Assembly: GCF_947500065.1 (NCBI RefSeq) | Contig: NZ_CANMQT010000017.1 | Coordinates: 1 to 64,000, forward strand | DNA length: 64,000 bases | Origin: an uncultured Aquimarina sp. | Lineage (GTDB): Bacteria; Bacteroidota; Bacteroidia; Flavobacteriales; Flavobacteriaceae | Direction: 5' to 3' | Shown: positions 43,501 through 55,600 of the stretch, piece after piece | Numbering within the stretch: position 1 is the first letter of the stretch | How the letters are laid out: each line of letters begins with the position of its first letter | The notes under the pieces: generated by a model | What the model was told of the DNA's origin: nothing | The model's input: the letters and a program-made list of their open reading frames with translations, nothing else | Database searches by the model: none | Translations under genes and position numbers: made by a program

Positions 43501-44997
43501 ATGAACACAATTTCTTCTATAATTGCTACTTTATCTTCTGAAGAAAAAAGGAATTTTATTAATAATCTCAAACAAAAGAACAAGAGAAACGATACTAAAA
43601 ACATTCAATTATTTAAGCTTTTAGACACTTCGTCTGACACTAAAAACTTAGATATCCAGTTATATGGCAAGAGTGCTAAAGGTGCTTTCCATGCGCTTTG
43701 CAAAAGGCTACATGATAGTCTTATCGATTTTATTGCTACCAAAAGTTTTGAAAGCGAGACTTCAGAAGAGATGGAGATTCTTAAACTATTGCTTAGTAGT
43801 AGAATTTTCTTTGAACAGAAACAATACAAGATTGCTTTAAAAACTATAAAAAAAGCAACTTTAAAAGCCAAAACTTACGACCTTTTTAGCATACTGCATG
43901 AGATCTATTATACTAAAATTCAATATGCCCATGTTGACCCAGATACATCCTTGGAAAGCTTAATACACGATTTTAGACACAATCAAAAGTTATTACAACA
44001 GGAAGAAAATCTAAATCTTTTTTACGCGAGTATTCAGAATAAACTTACTCAAAACAGAGATGACATCACTAAAACCATCCGTGATTCTTTGGAGAAATTT
44101 GATATTTCGATCACTAATGACATGACTTTTAGATCATTATTTAAGTTATTAGAAATTATAAATCAAGCAGCAAACGTTACTCGTAACTTTCATTCGATTC
44201 TATCTTTTGTCGAAAAAACCTACCAGCAAATCGAATCAAAAGAACAACTAACAGACAAACACCTCTTCTATCATATCCAGATATTATATTATGTAGCTAA
44301 TTCCTATTTCAGAAACAAAAACTTCTCAACCTCGCAAGAGTATTTAAAATCAATGGAATTGCAAATGATCAAACAACGTGAAAAATATTACAAAAGATTT
44401 TTTCCTCAATTCAAACTCCTGAAGGCATTAAACCAACATTATAGTGGAGAAACAGAAAAAGCATCACTTGCTTTGGAGAATTTCAATTATTACAAGTTCA
44501 AAGATCAAACTACCTATATTTTAGACTTAAAGCTAACCTTAATAGTATTTTATTTCCAACAATCCAGATTCAAAGAAGCTTTAAGGTTATTCAACGAATT
44601 ACACCATAGTGATACCTGGTATACAGAAAAAGCGGGAATCATTTGGGTGATCAAAAAAAACCTTACAGAAATATTATTACATATCGAATTAGATCATCTC
44701 GACGTAGTAGAATCTAGAATAAAAAGCTTTAGAAAAAAACATCGTACTTACTTAAAAAACAATAATGAAAATCGAGTTTTAGAGTTCCTATCTTTAGCAA
44801 TGGCCTATTACCTGAATAGTGACACCATTGAAACTGATAGTTTTTTATCTAAAATTCAAAAATCATTAATACAGAATAGTCCTGATCAAGAAGATATTTT
44901 TGCAATGAGCTTTTATGCCTGGTTAAAAGCAAGAGTTCTAAAATCTGACGTCTACCAAACTACACTAGAAGTAGTAGCACAATCTAACAAAAACTAA
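43501..44997 (+). CDS. Alpha-helical repeat protein of unknown function
   Basis: The 498-residue protein has no signal peptide and is almost wholly helical, with TPR-like pairs in the middle and second half (HIQILYYVANSYFRNKNFST, then LTLIVFYFQQSRFKEALRLF). The N-terminal 100 residues are lysine-rich and open with NTISSIIATLSSEEKRNFIN. It resembles a Flavobacteriia-specific family of about 500 residues. No enzyme motif is visible, so a scaffold or regulator role is possible. Its stop overlaps the stop of the convergent gene by 4 bp, so no terminator fits between them. Confidence 0.75.
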   Translation: MNTISSIIATLSSEEKRNFINNLKQKNKRNDTKNIQLFKLLDTSSDTKNLDIQLYGKSAKGAFHALCKRLHDSLIDFIATKSFESETSEEMEILKLLLSSRIFFEQKQYKIALKTIKKATLKAKTYDLFSILHEIYYTKIQYAHVDPDTSLESLIHDFRHNQKLLQQEENLNLFYASIQNKLTQNRDDITKTIRDSLEKFDISITNDMTFRSLFKLLEIINQAANVTRNFHSILSFVEKTYQQIESKEQLTDKHLFYHIQILYYVANSYFRNKNFSTSQEYLKSMELQMIKQREKYYKRFFPQFKLLKALNQHYSGETEKASLALENFNYYKFKDQTTYILDLKLTLIVFYFQQSRFKEALRLFNELHHSDTWYTEKAGIIWVIKKNLTEILLHIELDHLDVVESRIKSFRKKHRTYLKNNNENRVLEFLSLAMAYYLNSDTIETDSFLSKIQKSLIQNSPDQEDIFAMSFYAWLKARVLKSDVYQTTLEVVAQSNKN

Positions 44998-46292
44998 TTA
45001 TTGGATTCAGGAATGTTGTCTACTCTTTTATTGATCTCATTTAACAACAATATGAACAATACGGGAATCATCCATTGATGATATATCATATATCGATCAA
45101 TACTATGCTGCACAATACATATCAATAGTATATTACTAAATGTCAATAACATTAAAACGAATGCAAGTAATGCAAGTTTCTCATTATAGGTCTTCCAGAT
45201 AAACAAAGCCCCTATTAAAATCAAAAGCGATAACCATATCATATAAAATCCGCCAAAAGCATGTGCTACATTTTTATAGAAAAGATCCAAACACTTCCAG
45301 AAATTATCAAACAATAATGGCAACCACATATCCATTAAGAACTTGTCATTTGCAATCAAGGCTTCGTGAGAATCCGGATTAGATGGCATTAAAAATTTTC
45401 GTCCTTCTTTAGAAAATACTCCATAGGATATATTAACAAAATTATAATCGAAATGATGAAACACATTATCATTAACTGGGACATAAAAATCGTCTAGTAA
45501 TTTTCGATCCACTGCCACTTGGTACATCTGCTTATAATATTCTTGAGTTTTGGGATCATCATATATCTTATAATCCTCAGCATCTGCCACAAAAAATGGC
45601 ATAATCATTACCTGAAGTCCTGTGCTCGAAATATTAATATACCTGCCATGAACTACATAATTAAACGTTTTCTGAGCCAGAGAAATCGTCATTGGCATCA
45701 ATAGCAATGCAATTATCAGAACTATAAATTTTCTAAAATTTTTAGTGACATACCATTGATAGCCAAAAACCAAAAGCAATACCGGAATGATAAAGAAAAA
45801 CTGTGTTCGGATCAATAATCCTGCAAAAACACTCAATAGCAACCACACGCTTGTTCTTCTACTATTTAGAAAAACATATTGAATCAAAAATGTCGTAATT
45901 ATCAAAAAGCAAGGATATGCCAGGCCTTGGGTTACAATACGGTTAACGATCAAATATTCTGGAATAAAAATAGGTGCCAATAGCATTACATCAATCAATA
46001 TCAACAACCTCTTATCCAACGCAAATACCTTTCTTATTGTTTTAATAAGATACCAACAAGAAATAAAACTCAGAATTAATTGGACAAATACGATAATGGG
46101 ATAATAATGATCTTCTCCAAACAGTTTACGAAAAATGAATAAAAAAGTACCATATCCTGGCGGTGTAATTAAAGAAAACCCAACATAACTAATTGTATCA
46201 GGTTCAATCACTACTCCAACCCAAATAACATATATACAAATAAGTAAGTATAGGAATATTCTGTGTATATGATTAGATACGATATACTGCAT
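44994..46292 (-). CDS. Polytopic membrane protein, GT-C glycosyltransferase-like
   Basis: The 432-residue protein has about ten to twelve transmembrane helices (for example HRIFLYLLICIYVIWVGVVI, TQFFFIIPVLLLVFGYQ and MIYHQWMIPVLFILLL). An extracytoplasmic loop of about 130 residues sits between helices in the second half. EPDTISYVGFS near the N-terminus resembles the acidic first-loop motif of GT-C type glycosyltransferases, which use lipid-linked sugars. This is a pattern judgement only; a transporter or polymerase remains possible. It is convergent with, and overlaps by 4 bp, the helical repeat gene. Confidence 0.6.
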   Translation of the reverse strand: MQYIVSNHIHRIFLYLLICIYVIWVGVVIEPDTISYVGFSLITPPGYGTFLFIFRKLFGEDHYYPIIVFVQLILSFISCWYLIKTIRKVFALDKRLLILIDVMLLAPIFIPEYLIVNRIVTQGLAYPCFLIITTFLIQYVFLNSRRTSVWLLLSVFAGLLIRTQFFFIIPVLLLVFGYQWYVTKNFRKFIVLIIALLLMPMTISLAQKTFNYVVHGRYINISSTGLQVMIMPFFVADAEDYKIYDDPKTQEYYKQMYQVAVDRKLLDDFYVPVNDNVFHHFDYNFVNISYGVFSKEGRKFLMPSNPDSHEALIANDKFLMDMWLPLLFDNFWKCLDLFYKNVAHAFGGFYMIWLSLLILIGALFIWKTYNEKLALLAFVLMLLTFSNILLICIVQHSIDRYMIYHQWMIPVLFILLLNEINKRVDNIPESNN

Positions 46293-46617
46293 ACATTAAT
46301 TTATAATTGAAGACTAAAGTAATTCAATTATTCTAATTTAACATTATACAATTTATTGCTAAATATACCGATTACTCATAATGTCCACTGCTTATTACGC
46401 TATATCATTTAATAGTTTGTGGTTTTCACATAGTGGGTTATTTCCCATATAATGTACCTTTGATAAGGTTTGATTTTTTAACAGTTTTTAACAGTTTTTA
46501 CCGTTTAACCATATTTAGTGTACTTAATCGATAAACACCTTTTTTATAAGTACCTAATAAAGCCAAACCTATCGTTCTTTTCTAATTTAGAAAACCATTG
46601 TCATAACTACCCACCTA
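46293..46617. other. Divergent promoter region of the giant type B gene
   Basis: This 325-bp gene-free stretch contains TACCTTTG (46455-46462) as a possible rightward -7 element without a -33. It also holds a perfect tandem repeat of ACAGTTTTTA (46481-46490 and 46491-46500), followed by CCGTTTAACC. The repeat could be a regulator-binding site. No gene is seen. Confidence 0.4.
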
Positions 46618-49600
46618 ATGAAAAAATATTACCTACTCCTCTTTTTCTTTATTATAAGCATTATACATATTCAGGCGCAACTTAGTAATGTGCATTATTT
46701 ACCGCCACTAAAACAAGGAGGAAATAATCAGGCAATACGTCAACAAGCTTTTTATTTATCTACGCCAGAAACAACAGCTTTTGACGTTAGTGTTTTTCGG
46801 GGAACCAATACAACAGCAATTGCAACCCTAAACATTTCAAATACCGCCCCAGAACAATATAATATAGCGGATGGTGACAATAATATTACGCTTGTTACAA
46901 ATACTAATACCGGAATAGTTTTAAACAATAGTGGGTTACGTTTTGAATCTGAAAATGGCGAAGAATTTTATGTTAACTATCGAGGTAGATCCAGCTCACA
47001 AGCTACTTCATTAACATCCAAAGGTAGACAAGCCATAGGAACACTATTCAAATGGGGTGGTAGGCCTAATTATGGTAATGGCCAAAATAGTCTGAATGCT
47101 ACTTTAGGGATTATGGCTACAGATCCAGGCACTACAACCATTAATATTTTTGGTTACGGAACAGATTGCGAATTTAGACTACAAGGAGACGATGATGGAA
47201 TTACAGATGACACTCTTACAATTACACTAACTCAAGGCCAAACCTATGTTTTAGAAGCATGGAGAAATGCAACAGCAGCAAATATTGACTGTTGGCTGGG
47301 AGCAACCATCCAATCGGATAAAAAAATTGCCATTTCTAATGGAAACCTAAATGGAGCTCCCAGAATTGGTGCTAATAGCAGAGACGCTGTAATTGACCAA
47401 CCGGTTCCGGAGAATGTTTTGGGTAGAGAGTATATATTCATAAGAGGAAATGGAGTAAATGACATAGAAACCCCTATAATAATCGGAACTCAGAACGGTA
47501 CAGATATTTTTGTAGGTGGTGTACTTCAAACAACAATAAATAACGGAGAATATTATGTAATCAACGGAAGTAATTATTCACCTCAATCTGCAGGTGGAAA
47601 CATGTACGTAACCACTTCCAAAGAAGTGTATGCTTATCAACATTTGTCCGGTTCTGGCAGTATTTTTACTGGTGGTTTAAATTTTATCGCACCTGTAAAC
47701 TGCTTGCTACCAGATAGACTAAGTAACATCTCCAATATTAGAGATGTAGATGGTTCTAATTTTAATGGAGGTATTACAATCGTAGCAGCTACTACTACTC
47801 CAAATGCAAACATTATAGTTACTGACGGTACTGGAACGATAGCCTTAGCTAATGAACAAACAGTAAATGGCACAGGAGATTGGAAAACTTTTTACATTCC
47901 TGGTCTTACAGGAAATGTTTCTGTACAATCTACAGGACCTATTGCCGTTGGTTTTTTGGGAGTAAGTGGCGCAGCTGGAATCGCAGGATATTTTTCTGGG
48001 TTTGACACCGTTCCGGTAGTAGAACTAGATGTTACTGGTGGTGGATGTCTACCTGGAGCAGATGTTTTTGAAATCTCATCCAGTTTTGATGCATATCAAT
48101 GGTTTCAGAATGGTGTATTAATAGGAGGAGCAACAACTAATAGCTTTACTCCTACAGAACCAGGTAATTTTTTTGTACGAGTTACCAAAGGAACCTGTAC
48201 TTATGATTCTGCTATATTATCTGTATATAATTGCGATCCAGAAATTGTATTAACAAAAACAGTAGATACTAGCCCTGTAATTGAAGGAGATACGGTGACT
48301 TTTACCATTACGGTAGAGCATTTAGGTGTGAATCCTGTAAGTAATTTGGTAATCAATGATGCTTTGCCTTCAGAATTAACCTTTGGAACAGGAACTCCAA
48401 GTTTTGGAACCTGGACTGCTCCTGATTGGACGATTGGAACTATGTTTAGTGGCGAAATCCATACATTAATATTAGAAGCAACGGTTAATGAAGGATCTGC
48501 TGGATTAACAGTTACAAATACTATAAGCAATACTCAAACCGAAGTAGAAGCAAATGCTTTACCAGATGATCCAACAGAAGATGTTACCATTATTAATAAC
48601 GAATTAGAAATCACCAAAAGTGATCAAGCACCTCCAGATGGAAGTTATGATAGTGTTGGAGAAGTAATTACTTATGATTTTGTAGTCACCAATACAGGGA
48701 ATCAGGTTATTCCAAGTGTGACCATTTCAGATCCTAATATAGATTCAGGAAGTTTATCTCCTGCATCAGTCTCTAATCTTGGCATAGGAGCGGTAGCTAA
48801 TTTTACTGCTACACACACAATTACGCAATCGGATATAGAAGCAGATCAAGTAGTAAATACAGCTACAGCCGAAGGTACTTTATCCAACGGCTTTGTTATC
48901 TCTGATACTTCGGATGATCCTACAACTATTGCTTCAGAAGATCCAACGATTACTCCCATCGAACAATTGGGAGCACTAGTACTAGAAAAAATTGCTCAAC
49001 CTGCTCTAGATGGCTTATATGACGCTTTAGGAGAAGTTATCACCTATGAATTTACAGTAATCAATACTGGGAATGTAAGTCTAGATAATGTAACTATCAC
49101 TGATCCTAATATTGACCCAGGTAGCTTAAGCCCTATATCTGTTGCAAATTTACCTGCAGGAGCTTCGGCAGTCTTTACTGCTACACATACAATTGTTCAA
49201 TTAGATTTTGATAATGGAAGTACTACCAACTCAGCAACTGCTAGTGGGACTGAACCTGTAGAAGGACTGGTAGTATCTGACACATCAGATGACCCTACTA
49301 CTTTAGCACCAAATGATGCAACGGTAGTTACAATTCCCCAATTTGGTCAATTAGAGGTTACCAAAGTAGATGATGCTCCAACAAATGGCCCATACAATAC
49401 TTTAGGGCAAACTATAACCTATACGATTATTGCCACTAGTGTGGGAAATGTAACATTAACAGATATAAATGTAGTAGATCCTAATGCTGATACAATTACA
49501 TTGATAAGTACTACAGGAACGGATACTGGAACAGATGATATCGTAGATAGTATGGCTCCTATGGATACTGCTACTTTTGAAGCAACTCATGTAATTACAC

Positions 49601-52600
49601 AAGACGATTTGGATGCAGCCCAAGCGGTAAATACAGCAACCGTCGGAGCTCAAGATCCAGGTTTAGGAAGTGTGACGGATCTATCGGATGATCCTGATGA
49701 CCCGACAACAACTACCAACGACCCTACAATCGTTCCCCTCATATCTACTCCTTCTATATCTGTAACCAAATTAGCAGATGACGATAGCAATGTTACAGAA
49801 GGTCAAATAATAACGTATACCTACACCGTATCCAATCTAGGAAATGTAACTTTTGATGAAGTGAGTCTTACCGATATTCATTCGGGTAGTGGTAGTTTAG
49901 GCACAATTACTTTACAAAGTACTACCGGAACCGATGATGGTGTTGATAATGATGTGGATCAATTGGACCCTGGAACCATTGCTACATGGACAGCGACATA
50001 TATTACAACCGCATCAGATATTACTAATCAAACGGATATTACCAATACCGTAACCGTAACCACCACACCAAGAACAGGAAGTATTGCCGATCCCACAGAC
50101 CTTATAGCAACCGAAACGGTAACTGTAAATCCAATAGAAACCATATGTGGCGGAACTACTTTAGCACATGATCTAACTGCAGATGTTGACCCTACTATAG
50201 TTTCATTTAGCTGGTCTGCTACCAATAATCCTTTTGTTGCAGGAGAAACAACCGTTACTTCGACGGACTCAAATATTACAGATACTTTAGTAAATACGAG
50301 TATTACAGATCAAGAAGTGATTTATACTATCACAGGATTTGATTCATTAGGAGCAGTACTGGATACATATACTTATACTGTAACAATACAGCGAACTCCC
50401 AGAGTAAACAATACTACTAGGACTGTAGATATTTGTACAGGAGATACACTTAATCAAAATTTAATTACACATGTTACAAATTATACTAATGGAGTTACTT
50501 TTTCTTGGTCTGCTGTTGACAATCCCAATGTATCAGGAGAGACCACTTCTACTTCAACAGATGATCGAATACAAGATACGCTTACCAATACATCTTCAAC
50601 TGATCAAGATATAATATATACTATTACTCCTACTGCTGATGCTAATGGATGTGTAGGAACAATGTACACAATCACAGTAACCATAGAACCACCTTTGGTA
50701 TTACCTCCTAATGATTCAGCTATAGTACAATGTATTGCCGATGCTACACAACCAACTGCGCCTGTAGTTACTGATAGTAGTGGTAGTTCTATCATACCAG
50801 TTATTACAGAGAACGCAGATCCTACTTGTGAAGGTGATAAAATATATACCTATACGTATACTGACTGTGCAGGAAATGTTTCTATATATACGTTTACCTA
50901 TACGATTGATGTAACAACATCGCCAGTAGTACCAGTAAATGGAACTGCAACAGTAGAGTGTATTGCAGATGCTACACAACCAACTGCGCCAACAGTAACT
51001 GATGTATGTAATAATGATATCACTCCGGTAATTACAGAAAATACAGATCCCACTTGTGAAGGAGATAAAATATATACCTATACCTATACCGATTGTGCAG
51101 GAAATGTTTCTATATATACGTTTACCTATACGATTGATGTAACAACATCGCCAGTAGTACCAGTAAATGGAACTGCAACTGTAGAATGTATTGCTGATGC
51201 TACACAACCAATTGCACCAACAGTAACTGATGTATGCAATAATGATATCACTCCGGTAATTACGGAGAACGCAGATCCTGCTTGTGAAGGAGATAAAATA
51301 TATACTTATACCTACACTGATTGTGCTGGAAACGTTTCTATCTATACATTTACATATACCCTTGATGTAACAACATCGCCAGTTGTACCTGTCGATGGAA
51401 CTGCAACTGTAGAATGTATTGCTGATGCTACTCAGCCAACCACGCCAACAGTAACTGATGTATGTAATAATGATATCACCCCAGTAATTACAGAAAATAC
51501 AGATCCTACTTGTGAAGGAGATAAAATATATACCTATACCTATACTGATTGTGCTGGAAATGTTTCTATCTATACATTTACATATACGATTGATGTAACA
51601 ACATCACCAGTTGTACCTGTAGATGGAACTGCAACTGTAGAATGTATTGCAGATGCTACACAGCCAACTGCGCCAACCGTAACTGATGTATGTAATAATG
51701 ATATCACTCCGGTAATTACGGAGAACTCAGATCCTGCTTGCGAAGGTGATAAGATATATACCTATACCTATACTGATTGTGCTGGAAATGTTTCTATCTA
51801 TACGTTTACATATACCCTTGATATAACAACATCACCAGTAGTACCTGCTAATGGAACTGCAACTGTAGAATGTATTGCAGATGCTACACAACCAATTGCA
51901 CCAACAGTAACTGATGTATGCAATAATGATATCACCCCAGTTATTACAGAAAATACAGATCCTACTTGCGAAGGAGATAAAATATATACTTATACCTACA
52001 CTGATTGTGCTGGAAATATTTCTATCTATACGTTTACGTATACCCTTGATGTAACAACATCCCCAGTAGTGCCAGTAAATGGAACTGCAACTGTAGAATG
52101 TATTGCAGATGCCACACAACCAACCGCGCCAACTGTAACTGATGTATGTAATAATGATATCACTCCAGTAATTACAGAAAATACAGATCCTGCTTGTGAA
52201 GGAGATAATATATATACTTATACCTACACTGATTGTGCTGGAAATGTTTCTATCTATACGTTTACGTATACCCTTGATGTGACTACATCACCAGTTGTAC
52301 CTGTCGATGGAACTGCAATAGTAAATGACATAATTGATGCAATACAACCAACTGCGCCAATAGTAACTGATGTATGTGGAAATAATATTATTCCAGTAAT
52401 AACAGAAAGTACCAATCCTACTTGTGATGGAATCAAAACATATACTTTCACGTATACAGATTGCGCAGGAAACAATAGTACATATAATTTTACATATACC
52501 ATTGATGTTACAGCTACTTTAGAGATTTCAGATGTTTCGACCTCTATATGTAGTAATACCTCTTTAGAATATAATTTATCAAACTTGACAAGCCTATCTG

Positions 52601-55600
52601 GTGTTACATTTGATTGGGTAGTTACACCAAACCCCAATGTTAGTGGAGCTATTAATGGTAATGGAACTATTATTCCAGATACTATACAAAACATCTCAGG
52701 AAATAATGAGGATGTTATCTATACCATTACACCATTCAATAGTAATGGTTGTAATGGAAATACATTTACGCTTACTATTACTATTCAACCAGAACCTCTT
52801 AATACGGCAGCTCCTACAGATGACACTTGTAGTAACACCTCTTTAAATCACAATCTGAGTTCAGATGTAAATATTGCAGGAACCTCTTTCTCATGGGTGG
52901 CAGCAGATAATACGAACGTAAGTGGAGAAACAACTACTCCAGATACATCTTCTTTAATAACAGATACTTTAATTAATATTAGTGGAAGTATTCAAACGGT
53001 GATTTATACTGTTACTCCAACCAGTCCTGATGGGTGTGTTGGAATGCCATACACCTATACAGTTACCGTAAGTCCTGAGGCTGAAATGATAGTAACAAAA
53101 TCATTTCTACCTTCCGCAGATGGAAGCTATGATGCAGTTGGCGAGGTTATTCAGTATGAAATAGTTATACAAAATGTAAACGATGTTGAAATAAACAATG
53201 TAAATATTACTGACACTAATGCAGATGTAGGAAGCATTTCTCCTGCTACAATTCCCACAATCCCAGCAATGGGATCTGCTACCATTACAGCATTACATAC
53301 AATTACTCAAGACGATTTGAATACTGGACAGGTTATAAATAGCGCTACTGTAGTGGCTGTTGATCCATGCGGAAATATAGTATCTGATATCTCTGATGAT
53401 CCTACGACGGGAACACCAAATGATAATACAATAACTCCTCTTGATCAAAACCCATCCATTTCTTTAGAAAAAACAGCTACTTTCAATGATGAAAATGGAG
53501 ATGGATTTCCGCAACAAGGAGAAACATTAACCTATAATTTTTCTGTAACTAACACCGGAAATGTAACACTTACTGACATTACCATTTCAGATCCACTTGT
53601 TACGGTTAATGGAGGTCCAATTAGTTTAGATCCAGGAGCATCTGACACTACTACTTTTGTAGCTACCTTTATAATAACTCAAGGAAACATAGACTCCGGA
53701 AGTGTTACAAATTCTGCAACGGTTAATACAGAAGCTCCAGATGGAAGCACTATTACGGATACTTCTGATGATCCTAATAATCCCGATAATAATGATAGTA
53801 ATGGAGATGGAGATCCAGATGATGCAACAATCATTACTTTACAATCTAATCCTGAATTAACAATCAATAAAACAGGAGTATTTATTGACAGTAATGGTGA
53901 TGGTCTAGCTCAGGTTGGAGAAACCATTCAATACAGTTTTGATGTATCAAATACTGGAAATGTAACGGTATTTGGCATTACGATAATAGACCCATTGGTA
54001 ACCATTAGTGGTGGATCGATTAATCTTCCTCCGAATCAAACAGATAGTAACACATTTACAGCTATTTATACTATTACGCAAGATGATATCAATACAGGAA
54101 GTGTAACTAATTCTGCTATTGGTTCTGGAACTGATCCAAATGGAAATCCTGTAGAAGATGTTTCTGATGATCCTACAACTGCCGATGATAATGACGATAC
54201 AATTACCTCTTTATCCAGAGACCCTCAGCTAACATTACTAAAAACAGCTGTTTTTAATGATGAAAATGCAGATGGATTTCCACAAGAAGGAGAGACAATT
54301 AACTATATATTTGATGTAAGAAACACAGGAAATGTAACGATTTCTAGTATCACAATTACTGATCCACTAGTTTCAATAACAGGAGGTCCAATAGATCTAG
54401 ATCCTAATGAATCAGATACTTCTACTTTTACAGCAACCTATACAATCACTCTTTCGGATCTAAACACTGGAAGTATCACAAATTCTGCTACGGTTACTGG
54501 ACAAGATCCAGATGGAACTCCTATTACAGATATTAGTGATGATCCTAATAATCCAGATAACAATGATATAGATGGAGATGGAGATCCTGATGACACTACC
54601 GTTACTCCGTTACTATCGAATCCTCGAGTAAGCATAACAAAAACTGGCATATTTGAAGATGAAAATGGTGATGGTTTAGCCCAGGTTGGAGAAACAATAA
54701 GCTATGCATTCGATATATCGAATATCGGCAATGTTACCATAACGAATATTAATGTTACAGATGCCTTAGTAACTGTAACTGGAGCTGCGATAAATCTTAA
54801 TCCAGGGCAAAATGATACAACGACATTTACTGCATCATATAGTATTAATCAAAATGACATTGATGCAGGATTAGTCCAAAACACCGCAATTACAAATGGA
54901 CAAGATCCTAATGGAAATCCAGTATCAGATACTTCAGACGATCCTAACAATCCAACCGATAATGACACTAATGGAGATGGAGAACCTGATGATGTAACCA
55001 ATACTGTTTTACCTTTTCAAGGAAATCTTAGCCTTATCAAAACGGCACTAGTAGCTCCTGATGGTAGCTATGACAGTGTTGGAGAACAAATAATATATGA
55101 ACTATCGATAACCAACACAGGAAATGTAACACTCACTAATGTTGTCGTTTCAGACGCTAACGCGGATGCAGGAAGCATTACGCCTTCAGTTATTACTAGT
55201 ATATCTCCAGGACAAACGATTATTGCGAATGCAACTCATACTATTACTCAAAATGAAATTGATGCAGGCGTAGTAAGTAACTCTGCGTCTGTAGAAGGTG
55301 TCGATCCGTTTGGAAATCCTATTACTGATATTTCTGATGATCCTAATAACGCTACAGATAATGATGCAAATGGCGATGGCGATCCTGATGATATTACAGA
55401 TACTAATATTGCACAAAACCCTTCAATTGAACTAGAAAAAACTGCTACTTTCAATGATGAGAATGGTAATGGAATACCTCAACAAGGAGAAACGATCACC
55501 TATAATTTTAATGTAACCAATACAGGAAATGTAACCCTTTCAAATATTACTATATCAGATCCTTTAGCAACAGTTAATGGAGGTCCTATTACCTTAGCTC

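Noticed and set aside
50716..52119. Long antisense readings across the 228-bp repeats
   Set aside because: They repeat with the array period and have Cys/Ile/Tyr-rich composition from the opposite strand of a coding repeat, so they are shadows.
50695..52518. CRISPR or non-coding satellite
   Set aside because: The 228-bp period is a multiple of three inside an open reading frame with conserved cysteines, so this is a protein repeat.
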